Both the position numbers and the translations under genes were made by a program. Below the pieces are notes generated by a model. That model searched no databases. It was not told the origin of the DNA and saw only the letters and a list, made by a program, of their open reading frames with translations. From UBA117 sp049975245 (GTDB lineage: Archaea; Methanobacteriota; Methanobacteria; Methanobacteriales; Methanobacteriaceae), in NCBI GenBank assembly GCA_049975245.1, contig JBNGDB010000007.1:37730-101729 (forward strand): 64,000 nucleotides of DNA. Reading direction: 5' to 3'. Below are positions 16,103 through 25,567 of this stretch, piece after piece. Each line of letters starts with the position of its first letter. The first letter of the stretch is position 1.

Positions 16103-18235
16103 ATGCATGAGGTTATAATCTGCGAGAAACCCAAATCATCTGAAAAAATAGCTAATGCTTTATCTACCAATGCGGTTAAAAAAAGTTATAAAAGAGTACC
16201 TTATTATGAATTTGAAGAAAATGGTAAAAAAACTACTATTTTAGCTGCAGTAGGTCATCTATATTCACTTGCTTCGAAAAATTCTAGGCAGAAAAAAATT
16301 TTTGACGTGGAGTGGAAACCTCTCTATGAAAAAGATAAAAGCAAGAAATATGTAAAAAATTACATTGACGCAATTATTAAATTCTCAAAAGATGCAGATA
16401 GATTCATCCATGCTTGTGATTACGACATTGAAGGTACATTAATAGGTTATAACGCATTAAAATATGCTTGTGGTGAAAAAAGTTTAGATAACGCCCAGCG
16501 TATGAAATTTTCTACATTAACTAAAGAAGATTTACTAAACGCATATGAAAACCCTATCGAAATTGATTTGAAGCAAGTTGATAGTGGTATTGCTAGACAT
16601 GTGCTTGACTTTCTTTTTGGAGTGAATATTTCCAAATATTTAACTGACTCTGTGATGAAAGCAACTTCTCGTTATATTCAATTATCTGCAGGTAGAGTAC
16701 AAACTCCTACACTATCTATACTGGTTGATCGTGAAAAAGAGATCAAAAAATTTATACCAGAACCATACTGGATGATTAAAGCTGATTTAGAAGGAGATAT
16801 CCTCGCTGATCACAAAAAAGGCAAAATTTTTGATAGAAAGATAGCAGATTCTATCTTAAAAAATTGTGAAAATAACGACGCTGTTGTTGAAAAAGTTAAT
16901 TTCAGGAAAAGTAAAAAAACTCCACCAGTACCATTTGATCTGGGTACTTTGCAATCTGAAGCCTACAGCTTATTTGGTTTCAGTCCCAAAAAGACCCAAC
17001 AAGTTGCTCAAAATCTCTATGTAGAAGGTTATACATCATATCCTAGAACTTCTTCTCAAAAACTTCCAAAAAGCATAGGATATGAAAAAATATTAAAAAA
17101 ACTTGGGAAGAATAGTGCCTTTAAAGGCCACATATCCCAATTAAAAAAACCTTACAAACCAAAAGAAGGTAAAAAAAAGGACGAAGCACACCCTGCAATA
17201 CACCCTACAGGTTTAATGCCTTCTAAGTTAGGTACTGACTCTCAAAAAATTTATGAATTAATTGTTTACCGATTTATTAGTGTATTTAGTGAAGATGCAG
17301 TAACAGAAACTATGAAAGTGGATCTAGACATTGGTAATGAAAAATTTGCTTTTAGCAGGAAACAAACTGCAAAACTGGGATGGTTGGAACATTATCCTTA
17401 CCGCAAAATTGATGCAGATGTATTCCCTGCTATAAAAGAAGATGATATTCTGAAAGTTCAAAAAATTATCTGTGACGAAAAAGAAACCAAACCTCCTGCA
17501 AGATATAACCAAGCATCTTTAATTCGTGAATTAGAAAAAAGAGGTTTAGGAACTAAATCTACCAGAGCTAATATAATTTCTATTCTTTATGATCGAAAAT
17601 ATATCGAAGGAAAACAGATTGAAGTAAATCAATTAGGTGAGCAACTTATAGACACCTTAAAAAAATACTGTGATAAAATTACTAGTGAAAAATTGACCAG
17701 ACAATTTGAAAATGAATTAGAAGAGATAATGAAAGGGTCTATAAAAAAAGATAAGGTTATAGAAGAAGCTAAAATTGAAGTTGCATCTATTTTAGACGAT
17801 ATTGAAAATAAAAAATTAAAAATTGGCGAAGAACTTTACGAAGCTTACAAAGAAAGTAGAATTGTAGGTAAATGTAAATGTGGTAATAATTTAATATTAA
17901 TAAATTCCCCACGTACAGGAAGTATATTTGTAGGCTGTTCAGGATATCCTGATTGTAAAATAACTTATCCACTACCCCGTGGTGCTACTATTTTAAAAAC
18001 TACTTGTGAAAAATGTGGTCTGCCTTTGATATCCTTTGGCAAACCACGTCAAAGGGCGTGTTTAGATCCTGAATGTGGCCGAGAAGGTAAAAAACCGTCC
18101 AACGAAGTTGTGGGTAAATGTCCTGAATGTGGGAATGATCTAATTAAAAGAAGCGGCCGATATGGGGAATTTATTGGGTGTAGTGGTTTTCCCAAATGCA
18201 GATTTACCAAATCTATAGAATATGAAAAAAAATAA
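16103..18235 (+). CDS. topA: DNA topoisomerase I (type IA)
   Basis: Relaxes negatively supercoiled DNA by single-strand passage. About 710 residues: N-terminal TOPRIM (VIICEKPKSSEKIA, then HACDYDIEG with the metal acidic residues), the toroid with active-site Tyr near residue 313 in GYTSYPRTSS, HPAIHPTG and RLSAGRVQTP-like SAGRVQTPTLS, and three C-terminal zinc fingers (CKCGNN...CSGYPDC, CEKCGLP...CLDPEC, CPECGND...CSGFPKC). An in-frame TTG lies at 16091, but GAGTGAT just upstream and the canonical MHEVIICEKPKSSEKIA N-terminus support ATG 16103. The following 309 bp is noncoding. Confidence 0.97.
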   Translation: MHEVIICEKPKSSEKIANALSTNAVKKSYKRVPYYEFEENGKKTTILAAVGHLYSLASKNSRQKKIFDVEWKPLYEKDKSKKYVKNYIDAIIKFSKDADRFIHACDYDIEGTLIGYNALKYACGEKSLDNAQRMKFSTLTKEDLLNAYENPIEIDLKQVDSGIARHVLDFLFGVNISKYLTDSVMKATSRYIQLSAGRVQTPTLSILVDREKEIKKFIPEPYWMIKADLEGDILADHKKGKIFDRKIADSILKNCENNDAVVEKVNFRKSKKTPPVPFDLGTLQSEAYSLFGFSPKKTQQVAQNLYVEGYTSYPRTSSQKLPKSIGYEKILKKLGKNSAFKGHISQLKKPYKPKEGKKKDEAHPAIHPTGLMPSKLGTDSQKIYELIVYRFISVFSEDAVTETMKVDLDIGNEKFAFSRKQTAKLGWLEHYPYRKIDADVFPAIKEDDILKVQKIICDEKETKPPARYNQASLIRELEKRGLGTKSTRANIISILYDRKYIEGKQIEVNQLGEQLIDTLKKYCDKITSEKLTRQFENELEEIMKGSIKKDKVIEEAKIEVASILDDIENKKLKIGEELYEAYKESRIVGKCKCGNNLILINSPRTGSIFVGCSGYPDCKITYPLPRGATILKTTCEKCGLPLISFGKPRQRACLDPECGREGKKPSNEVVGKCPECGNDLIKRSGRYGEFIGCSGFPKCRFTKSIEYEKK

Positions 18236-18544
18236 ATATATATTAATAATGATGCAAAATCGTTATTTAATATTCTTCTTTTAACTTATTAAATTAGATT
18301 ACTTGCATTTTTTTAAATTTTAAAAGCTATAATAACTAAAATCATCGCTAAATAGAATTTTGATTATTAATAATTCGCCATTTAATGGTATTTCCATAGT
18401 TAAATTTAAAAATTTTGAATATTCTATCAAATAGTTATATATCGAAAAAAATTCAAAGTAATTCAATTAAAATAAAATAAGGACTAAATAGTGAACTTAT
18501 ATATATTCTAAATACATATCCATCATGCAGTCAGAGGGTATATT
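18236..18544. other. Intergenic region with aglB promoter candidate
   Basis: No gene seen. A TATA-like CTTATATATATTC lies near 18494-18506, about 40 nt before the aglB ATG, and AGAGGG just before the start is the ribosome-binding site. The rest is A/T-rich without notable repeats. Confidence 0.4.
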
Positions 18545-20974
18545 ATGAATGTTAAAGAATTTTTTTCCAAATACCGGTCATTAATAATTATTATTCTATT
18601 ATTTTCAATGATGTTTTACTTAAGGGCAGAATCTGTTAATTTATCCAGCGTTCCTCAAGATATGAAAAGTTTTTATCAAGATGAAAATGGATTACCTTAT
18701 TTTAGTGAAATGGATTCCTATTACAACTATAGATTAACTCAAAATTTCCTTGATAATGGCCATTTAGGGGATACTATATTAGACGGAGCGCCATGGGATC
18801 TGCATTCATATTATCCGCCTGGTAGAGCTGCTGATTATCCGCCTTTAATAGTATATGTAACTTCTTTAGTTTATCAAATAGTGAACCTTTTTACAACCGT
18901 GCCCTTAACCACAGTATGTTATTGGATGGCAGCTTTTGTAGCATCTTTATGTGTTATCCCTGCTTATTTATTTATTAAAAAAATAACAAATGATTTTGGA
19001 GGAATTACTGCAGCCATACTGGTGGGCACTGCCCCCACCTATTTCTCCCATACATTTGCCGGTTTTTTTGATACAGACATGTTTAACATGTTGCTGCCTC
19101 TATTAGTGGTTTGGTTCTTTATAGAAAGTATTAGAGCCAAAAACATGAAAATGAAAGGTATTTATGCTATTTTATCAGCCATATCCATGCTTATATTTTC
19201 AATGGCCTGGGTAGGATGGTGGTATTTATTCTATCTTATAATAGCCACAGTAGTTATTTATTTAATAGTTCTTAAATTCTTCTTTAATGACAAAAAAGAA
19301 ATATATAGTGAGAAAGAGGATGAGATTAGAAAAGAAGAATCTAGTATTAAAAAACTGTTCTATGATCATCCCGAAATTATGTCGCTGGTCATATTTGTAG
19401 TTTTGAGCTCTATTCTAATAGGTGCTTTTTTTGGATTTTCCAAATTTGCTGCAGCACTTTTTGAACCATTTGGATTTGCACAAATACAATCTGTAGTACA
19501 AAATACTGCTTATCCCAATGTTTATGTATCAGTTTCAGAACTTCAAATTCCAAGTTTGACTGAAGTGGTATATGGTGTTGGAGGAATTTTACCGTTTGTA
19601 CTAGGTATTTTAAGTATAGTGCTACTATTTAGAAAGATTAGAGGTAACGATCCAGGCGAAGTAGAAGAAATAAAATCTGATACTAAAAATAAATCTAAAA
19701 AAGGTAAAAAGAAAAATAAGAATAATAATGTCAAAAAAGATGAAAAAGTTAAATCAACCGAATCCTGGTTAAATGATGAAAGAAAGAATTATCTATTATA
19801 TTTAGTTCTTTTCACTTTATGGCTCATAATAACTGCTTATGCAGTTACTAAAGGAGTTAGATTCATCGCAGCATTTTCTTTGCCTATAGCTCTCGGTGCG
19901 GGTATTTTTATTGGCATAGGAGTACTTTATTTAAGAAAATATATCAAAAATCCACGTTATTGTGCGATTGTTGCTTTGTTGATTATTGCGGTGGTATCTT
20001 ACCAATCAGTTGCTGGTGCTTATACAATATCATCATCAGTAGTCCCCGGTACTGATGATTCCATGGTCAACTCTTTAAAATGGATAAACCAGAATACTTC
20101 TAATAATACAGTGATAACCTCTTGGTGGGATTTTGGTCATCTATTTGCTGCTGAAGCTGATAGACCAGTAACCTTTGACGGTGGATCTCAAAATACTCCA
20201 AGAGCCTACTGGGTTGGGAAAGCCCTTGTAACGAATAATGAAAGTTTATCGGTTGGAATTTTACGAATGTTAACTTCAAGTGGTGATATGGCCTATTTAA
20301 CACTGGATAACTACACTAAAAATACCGAAACCAGTGTAGAGATATTAGATACTATTTTAGGAGTGGATAAAACTACTGCACAATCTATATTAACTACTCA
20401 GTACAATTTAAGCTCAGATCAAGCAAGTAACGTTCTTCAATATAGTCATCCAGATAATCCTGCTCCATTTTTATTCATAACCAGTGGTGATATGGTAGGT
20501 AAAGCTGGCTGGTGGTCCTACTTTGGAAGTTGGGACTTTGATAGTAATCAGGGGACTCAATATTCCTATTATCCTGCTGTTGCTAGTGCACCCGAACAAG
20601 TGGTAAACAACACAACTGTTATTCAAACTGTTAATATTGTTACAGAAGAAGCTGTAGTGGGTGTAATAGGACAGATTAACGGAACAAATATCACTGCGGT
20701 AATAGCTGCAAAACAAGGTGAAGATCAACAGGCTATAGAACCTCATAAACTCATAATTATAGAAGATGGTGTAGTTACCAAAGATGAACTAGTTTCAGCA
20801 GATAGTCCTTTAAGTATCCTTCTTATTAAAGAAAATGACACTTATACTGCTGTAATAATGAATAAAGAACTAGAAGAGTCAATGTTTACTAAATTGTACT
20901 TCATGAAAGGTAATGATTTGAACTTGTTTAAATTAGCTAAAGAAGAAGGAGAAGTATTTGTTTGGACTATATGA
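18545..20974 (+). CDS. aglB: Oligosaccharyltransferase (Stt3/AglB)
   Basis: Membrane enzyme transferring lipid-linked glycans to Asn in N-x-S/T sequons of exported proteins. 809 residues. Many hydrophobic helices form residues 13-490, with catalytic acidic motifs EMDSYYN near 55-61 and FDTDMFN near 174-180; the extracellular domain carries TSWWDFGH near 525-532, the Stt3 WWDxG signature. Between transmembrane helices lies an unusual cytosolic stretch near residues 378-404 that is almost entirely Lys/Asn. ATG is preceded by AGAGGG. The gene stands alone, with a CBS-domain gene converging on it. Confidence 0.96.
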   Translation: MNVKEFFSKYRSLIIIILLFSMMFYLRAESVNLSSVPQDMKSFYQDENGLPYFSEMDSYYNYRLTQNFLDNGHLGDTILDGAPWDLHSYYPPGRAADYPPLIVYVTSLVYQIVNLFTTVPLTTVCYWMAAFVASLCVIPAYLFIKKITNDFGGITAAILVGTAPTYFSHTFAGFFDTDMFNMLLPLLVVWFFIESIRAKNMKMKGIYAILSAISMLIFSMAWVGWWYLFYLIIATVVIYLIVLKFFFNDKKEIYSEKEDEIRKEESSIKKLFYDHPEIMSLVIFVVLSSILIGAFFGFSKFAAALFEPFGFAQIQSVVQNTAYPNVYVSVSELQIPSLTEVVYGVGGILPFVLGILSIVLLFRKIRGNDPGEVEEIKSDTKNKSKKGKKKNKNNNVKKDEKVKSTESWLNDERKNYLLYLVLFTLWLIITAYAVTKGVRFIAAFSLPIALGAGIFIGIGVLYLRKYIKNPRYCAIVALLIIAVVSYQSVAGAYTISSSVVPGTDDSMVNSLKWINQNTSNNTVITSWWDFGHLFAAEADRPVTFDGGSQNTPRAYWVGKALVTNNESLSVGILRMLTSSGDMAYLTLDNYTKNTETSVEILDTILGVDKTTAQSILTTQYNLSSDQASNVLQYSHPDNPAPFLFITSGDMVGKAGWWSYFGSWDFDSNQGTQYSYYPAVASAPEQVVNNTTVIQTVNIVTEEAVVGVIGQINGTNITAVIAAKQGEDQQAIEPHKLIIIEDGVVTKDELVSADSPLSILLIKENDTYTAVIMNKELEESMFTKLYFMKGNDLNLFKLAKEEGEVFVWTI

Positions 20975-21117
20975 TCTGAATTAAGCTTTCCTATCTTCTA
21001 TTTTTATAAATTAATATAGTATAAATAAAAATGATTTAAAAATTAAAATTATTAGCCTTTAATTTGACAATCAAAAGTTTAATTATTAAAAACAATTAAA
21101 TTCATTCTTCATATTAT

Positions 21118-21489
21118 TCAATTGGATATTTTTGCGTTGAATATGTCTGTAGCACTTATCATTCCCACTATTTGATCATTTTCTTCCACTAAAAGTCTCC
21201 AAACAACGTTTTTAACCATAGTAGAAGCTGCTTCTTTTAGTGTTGCCTCTGGAGATATGGTTACTAATTCCCTTTCCATGACATCCCAAACTTTAATTTC
21301 GCTTAAATCGTCTCCTTCAGCTATAGCTTCTAGCACGTCCCACGTAGTAACAATACCTATATTTTCCTCTCCCTTTGTAACGATAAAGCTTCCCTTTTCC
21401 GTTTCTACCCCGTTTTTGAGAACATCTTCCAAGCTGGCATCTTCAGTTATTGTATCCATTTTACTAATCATGATATTTTTCACTCTCAT
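21118..21489 (-). CDS. Tandem CBS-domain protein
   Basis: About 123 residues consisting of two CBS motifs: VKNIMISKMDTITEDASLED...GSFIVTKGEENIGIVTTWDVLEAI and VWDVMERELVTISPEATLKE...WRLLVEENDQIVGMISATDI. Paired CBS motifs form a Bateman module that binds adenosyl nucleotides and senses energy or SAM state. There is no attached effector domain, so it must act through a partner. The in-frame TTG 21504 is an alternative; ATG 21489 fits the CBS start better. It converges with aglB and is divergent from the DRG GTPase gene. Confidence 0.9.
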   Translation of the reverse strand: MRVKNIMISKMDTITEDASLEDVLKNGVETEKGSFIVTKGEENIGIVTTWDVLEAIAEGDDLSEIKVWDVMERELVTISPEATLKEAASTMVKNVVWRLLVEENDQIVGMISATDIFNAKISN

Positions 21490-21662
21490 AAAAATCGCCC
21501 ACAATAATTATGATAGTTATTTAATATAAAATTTCATGAAAAAGAATAAATAAAAGAAGTATGGGGAAAAATGTTAATAGTGATTATACCATAATAAAAA
21601 GTATCTATATATGTGATTAAGAACTTTTTTTAACAAGTTTTAACTATTTTTATGTGAGTTTC

Positions 21663-22757
21663 ATGGACATCGACGATAAAATACAGAAAATTGAAGAAGA
21701 AATCAGGAAAACGCCATATAACAAGGCTACATCCCATCACATAGGTAAACTTAAGGCAAAATTATCTAAACTTAAAGAAGAATCTTTGCAGAGAAAAAGT
21801 GGAGGGACTAAAGGAAAAGGTTTCCACGTTAAAAAAAGTGGAGATTCTACCGTAGTTTTAGTTGGCTTTCCTTCTGTTGGAAAATCTACACTACTTAATG
21901 ATATTACTAACGCAGAATCTAAAGTGGGAGCATATGAATTTACTACTTTAGATATAATTCCAGGAGTTATGGATTATAAAGGTGCTAAAATCCAAATTTT
22001 TGACATTCCTGGAATAATCACCGGAGCCTCAACAGGTAAAGGACGGGGAAGAGAAATATTATCTGTAGCACGCAATGCAGATCTAGTGGTAATAGTTTTG
22101 GACGTCTTTAACCCGGAACATGTTGATATTATAAAAAGAGAACTTCGCAGTGTAGGTATAAGGCCTAACGAAGAAAAACCAGATGTAACAATTAAAAGAA
22201 ACAAGTTAGGAGGAGTAAATCTTTCTAAAACTACTGAATTAACCCAGATTGACGAGGGAATAATTCGTTCAATTCTTAATGAATACGGAATACATAATGC
22301 AGACGTCCTAATACGAGATGATGTTAATATTGACCAATTCATTGACGTGTTGGAAAGTAACCGCTGTTATATACCAGCAATAGTCGTATTAAATAAAATT
22401 GACTTGGTTGATGATGTTTATTTAAATAAATTAATACAGAAATTTCCAGATTCTATTCCAATATCTGCTGATAGAAAGTTAAATATTGAAAAACTTAAAA
22501 AAGAAATTTTTAAGAAATTAAAACTGATTAGAATATATTTAAAACCCCAAGGTAAAAAAACAGATTACGATGAACCACTTATCATAAGAAGAGGATCAAC
22601 AGTTAAAGATGTTTGTACTAAATTGCATCGTGATTTTGTAAAAAATTTTAGGCATGGTAAAATATGGGGATCATCTGTTAAATTTGATGGTCAAAAAGTT
22701 GGGTTTGAACATGTACTGGAAGATGAAGATGTTTTGAGAATCATTGTTAAAAAGTAA
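21663..22757 (+). CDS. DRG-family GTPase (Obg superfamily)
   Basis: Developmentally regulated GTP-binding protein, about 364 residues, associated with translating ribosomes in archaea and eukaryotes. It has an N-terminal helical region with PYNKATSHHIGKLKAKL, a G domain (GFPSVGKST P-loop, TTLDIIPG switch, DIPG, NKIDLVDD), an inserted S5D2L-like segment, and a C-terminal TGS domain (about 290-364) with LIIRRGSTVKDVCTKLH. An in-frame GTG at 21654 is 9 nt upstream; ATG 21663 matches the usual start. No operon partner is clear. Confidence 0.96.
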   Translation: MDIDDKIQKIEEEIRKTPYNKATSHHIGKLKAKLSKLKEESLQRKSGGTKGKGFHVKKSGDSTVVLVGFPSVGKSTLLNDITNAESKVGAYEFTTLDIIPGVMDYKGAKIQIFDIPGIITGASTGKGRGREILSVARNADLVVIVLDVFNPEHVDIIKRELRSVGIRPNEEKPDVTIKRNKLGGVNLSKTTELTQIDEGIIRSILNEYGIHNADVLIRDDVNIDQFIDVLESNRCYIPAIVVLNKIDLVDDVYLNKLIQKFPDSIPISADRKLNIEKLKKEIFKKLKLIRIYLKPQGKKTDYDEPLIIRRGSTVKDVCTKLHRDFVKNFRHGKIWGSSVKFDGQKVGFEHVLEDEDVLRIIVKK

Positions 22758-22889
22758 TCTTAAGTTAAGAAGGGCATAATATAATAATTAAATCAATGTT
22801 TTAAAATTTATCCTAAAATAAATATTCTAAATGTATTTTAACATTAAATTCATTAAAATCAAACTAAAATTATAATTAGTGGTGTAAAA

Positions 22890-23666
22890 ATGGAACTAGA
22901 CGATATAATTATATCTAAAGCAATAGTTGAAGAATTTATGAAAGAATTCATGGATTACATGGAGGTAGATGTTGCAATTGGTGGTGGAGGACCATCAGGC
23001 CTTGCAGCAGGATATTATCTAGCTAAATCCGGACTTAAAGTAGCACTCTTTGAAAGAAAACTTAGTATAGGTGGTGGAATGTGGGGAGGGGGCATGATGT
23101 TTAATAAAATAGTTGTCCAGGAAGAAAGCCGCCGGATTCTTGACGAATTTGGAATTAATGCTCAGCATTATAAAGATAACTATTATGTTGCTGATTCTAT
23201 TGAAACTGTTTCAACCTTATGTTCCAAAGCCACACAAGCGGGTCTTAAAATATTCAATCTCATGAGTATTGAAGATGTAATGATCCGGGAAGAAAAGATT
23301 GAAGGACTGGTATTAAACTGGAGTGCGGTGGAAATGGGAGGATTACACGTTGATCCTTTAACTATAAGATCTAAGGCTGTGATAGATGCTACAGGCCATG
23401 CTTGCGAAATAGTTAACGTGGCCCAAAACAAGATAGGAGCAAAACTTAATACTGAAAACGGTAAAATAATGGGTGAAAAATCAATGTGGGCAGAAATAGG
23501 TGAAAAATCTATTATGGAAAACACAAAAGAAGTTTATCACAATCTTTATGTTACGGGAATGGCTGCTAATGCAGTTTATGGATCTCCAAGAATGGGGCCT
23601 ATTTTCGGAGGAATGCTGTTATCTGGTGAAAAAGTAGCAAATATTTTGACCGAAAAATTAAAATAA
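22890..23666 (+). CDS. thi4: Thi4-type thiazole synthase
   Basis: FAD/NAD-fold enzyme making the thiamin thiazole (or, in some archaea, ribulose-1,5-bisphosphate). 258 residues, with the Rossmann motif VAIGGGGPSGLAAGYYLAKSG and GGGMWGGGMMF. At the place where yeast Thi4 has the sacrificial Cys in SCMDP, this protein has His (LHVDP, near residue 153), as in methanogen homologues that take sulfide catalytically instead of donating their own Cys. RMGPIFGGML is the conserved tail. GGTG lies before ATG. The AK6-like gene follows 44 bp later and may be co-transcribed. Confidence 0.93.
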   Translation: MELDDIIISKAIVEEFMKEFMDYMEVDVAIGGGGPSGLAAGYYLAKSGLKVALFERKLSIGGGMWGGGMMFNKIVVQEESRRILDEFGINAQHYKDNYYVADSIETVSTLCSKATQAGLKIFNLMSIEDVMIREEKIEGLVLNWSAVEMGGLHVDPLTIRSKAVIDATGHACEIVNVAQNKIGAKLNTENGKIMGEKSMWAEIGEKSIMENTKEVYHNLYVTGMAANAVYGSPRMGPIFGGMLLSGEKVANILTEKLK

Positions 23667-23710
23667 TAAATTTAAACTAAAACTAATAAATTTAAGGAAT
23701 TTTTATAATA

Positions 23711-24277
23711 ATGGCGAAAATTATCTTTATTACCGGAACTCCTGGAGTAGGTAAAAGTACTATCTCATCAATGCTTGCTAAAAGATTAAATGGACATTTA
23801 ATCTCCATAAACCAAATTGTTAATGAAAAAACAATTTATACTAGTTATGATAGTGATAAAGAATATAAAATCGTTGATTTAGATTCTTTATGCAATGAAA
23901 TGAATTATATTATTAACCAAAGCAAAGAGGATATTGTAATAGTTGATGGTCACCTCTCTCATTATATGAGTAATCCAGATATAGTTATTGTACTTCGAAC
24001 CAATCCAGAGATATTAAGCCAACGCTTAGAGCAAAGAGGTTATAGTGAAAAAAAGATTCGTGAAAATATCGAATCAGAGGCAATAGACCTTATTACATAT
24101 GAAGCAGTTGAAATACATGGTGATAAAGTAAATGAAATAGATAACACTAAAATTTCACCGGAAACTGTAGTAAAAATGATTTTAGACGTAATCGAAGGTA
24201 ATAAAAAATTTATTCCGGGAAAAATAGATTTTTCGGAGTTTTTTATAAACGAAATTAATATAAAAAGATCGATATAA
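23711..24277 (+). CDS. AK6/Fap7-type nucleotide kinase
   Basis: 188 residues. P-loop GTPGVGKST at residues 8-16, then DLDSLC and VDGHLSHYM, LRTNPEILSQRLEQRGYS (lid) and an acidic C-terminus. The family has adenylate kinase activity and, in eukaryotes and archaea, helps cleave and mature small-subunit rRNA with S11. The ribosome-biogenesis cluster that begins 190 bp downstream supports this role. ATG without a strong ribosome-binding site. Confidence 0.88.
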   Translation: MAKIIFITGTPGVGKSTISSMLAKRLNGHLISINQIVNEKTIYTSYDSDKEYKIVDLDSLCNEMNYIINQSKEDIVIVDGHLSHYMSNPDIVIVLRTNPEILSQRLEQRGYSEKKIRENIESEAIDLITYEAVEIHGDKVNEIDNTKISPETVVKMILDVIEGNKKFIPGKIDFSEFFINEINIKRSI

Positions 24278-24312
24278 ATTGAAGATGGGAATATAGAAAA
24301 GCTTTTTAAATA

Positions 24313-24326
24313 GGTATGTACATACC
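24313..24326. promoter_or_regulatory. Perfect 14-bp palindrome before rnp4 operon
   Basis: GGTATGTACATACC is a perfect palindrome directly upstream of a TATA-like TTATAATAT (24329-24337). Its place over the BRE position of the operon promoter suggests an operator. No regulator is known for it. Confidence 0.4.
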
Positions 24327-24468
24327 AGTTATAATATTCTTCTTGAAGTATATTTAATAGGAGTTTTTATATTATCTGATTAATAATTTTACTCCTATAA
24401 TTAAAAAAAATAATTGGCAGCATATTTTATGTATTCTCGTCTCCAGAGTTTCGAAACGAGGTTAAACT

Positions 24469-24840
24469 TTGAGAAGAGGAAGAAGACCAAAATGGATGCT
24501 AAAAATAGCTGAAGAAAGAATTAATATTCTATTTAGGTTAGCAGATGCAGAATTTAATGAACATCCTGAAAGGTCAAATCGTTATGTGAAACTAGCAAGA
24601 AATATTGCCACTAAATATAATATTAAAATGCCCCGTATTTGGAAGCGTAGATTCTGTAAAAACTGTTATTTATTCCTTAAACCTGGGTATAATTGCAGAG
24701 TTAGATTATCTAAATCATGTGTTGTTATTACTTGCCTTGAATGTGGGGAAGTGATGAGAATTCCCTACATAAGTGAAAAGAAGAAAAAAAGGAGAGAAAA
24801 AATTGAGTCATACACAATCAAAAAAAGAGTTAATGAATAG
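24469..24840 (+). CDS. rnp4: RNase P protein component Rpp21
   Basis: Subunit of the archaeal RNase P ribonucleoprotein, which matures tRNA 5' ends; it pairs with Rpp29. 123 residues. N-terminal helices (AEERINILFRLADAEF, YVKLARNIATKYNIKMP) are followed by a zinc ribbon with CKNC near 63-66 and CLEC near 88-91, then a basic tail. The start is TTG, supported by GAGGTT at 24458-24463. A 5-bp stem CTCGT (24436-24440)/ACGAG (24456-24460) could sequester part of that ribosome-binding site. The gene overlaps the next by 38 nt, so it is first in the cluster. Confidence 0.94.
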   Translation: MRRGRRPKWMLKIAEERINILFRLADAEFNEHPERSNRYVKLARNIATKYNIKMPRIWKRRFCKNCYLFLKPGYNCRVRLSKSCVVITCLECGEVMRIPYISEKKKKRREKIESYTIKKRVNE

Positions 24841-25066
24841 AGCTCTTTCTGCAATGACTATCAATATAGGAAAGTCAGGAATAAATGAGAATGTTATAGA
24901 AGAGATAAAAAGGCAGCTTAAATCTAAAGAAATTATTAAATTAAGATTTTCAAAAAATATATCATCCCAGAAAGAAAGTTATATTAGCCAGATTATTGAA
25001 AAATCAAATTCTAAACTTATTGATTTAAGAGGAAATGTTGCTGTAATATTTAAAAAGAAGAGGTAA
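24803..25066 (+). CDS. CRS1-YhbY (CRM) domain RNA-binding protein
   Basis: About 87 residues, the size of a single CRM domain as in YhbY, which associates with the pre-ribosomal large subunit. The core has NIGKSGINENVIEEI with the GxxG loop, LKSKEIIKLRF and KLIDLRGNVAVIFKK. The frame is open from 24773, but TTG 24803 has GGAGAG 6 nt upstream and matches the family start. It overlaps rnp4 by 38 nt in another frame, so the two are translationally linked. S19e follows 14 bp later. Confidence 0.9.
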   Translation: MSHTQSKKELMNRALSAMTINIGKSGINENVIEEIKRQLKSKEIIKLRFSKNISSQKESYISQIIEKSNSKLIDLRGNVAVIFKKKR

Positions 25067-25080
25067 TTAGGAGGATAAAT

Positions 25081-25518
25081 ATGACTACAGTTTACGATGT
25101 ACCTGCAGATTTACTTATAAATCAGGTTTCAAAAGAATTAAAAGAACAAAAAGAGATAGAAGCCCCGGAATGGGCGAATTTTGTTAAAACAGGAACCCAC
25201 AAAGAAAGAAGACCCGAAAATTCCGACTGGTGGTATGTAAGATGTGCTTCTATTTTAAGAAGAGTATACATTGATGGACCTATCGGTATAAACAGTCTCA
25301 GAACTTATTATGGTGGGAAAAAAGATCGTGGTTCTCAACCAGAAAAGTTCAGAAAAGGAAGCGGTTCAATTATCAGGGTAAGTCTTCATCAGCTTGAAAA
25401 TGCGGGACTTGTTGAAAAAGTCGAATCCGGGAGGATTGTAACTTCCAAAGGAAAATCCTTTTTGGATAAAGCATCAAATAGTGTTAAAAAAGAAGTTGCC
25501 CAATTAGCGAATTATTAA
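25081..25518 (+). CDS. rps19e: Ribosomal protein S19e
   Basis: Small-subunit protein, 145 residues, with the winged-helix-like fold of eS19: TTVYDVPADLLI, PEWANFVKTG, RPENSDWWYVRCASILRRVY and YGGKKDRGSQPEKFRKGSGSIIR. AGGAGG lies just before ATG. It is part of the Rpp21-YhbY-S19e-PDCD5 cluster common in archaea. Confidence 0.98.
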   Translation: MTTVYDVPADLLINQVSKELKEQKEIEAPEWANFVKTGTHKERRPENSDWWYVRCASILRRVYIDGPIGINSLRTYYGGKKDRGSQPEKFRKGSGSIIRVSLHQLENAGLVEKVESGRIVTSKGKSFLDKASNSVKKEVAQLANY

Positions 25519-25567
25519 ATTCCAATTTTTGAATTTCTTTTGAATATATTAACGTGGAGGTTGAATA

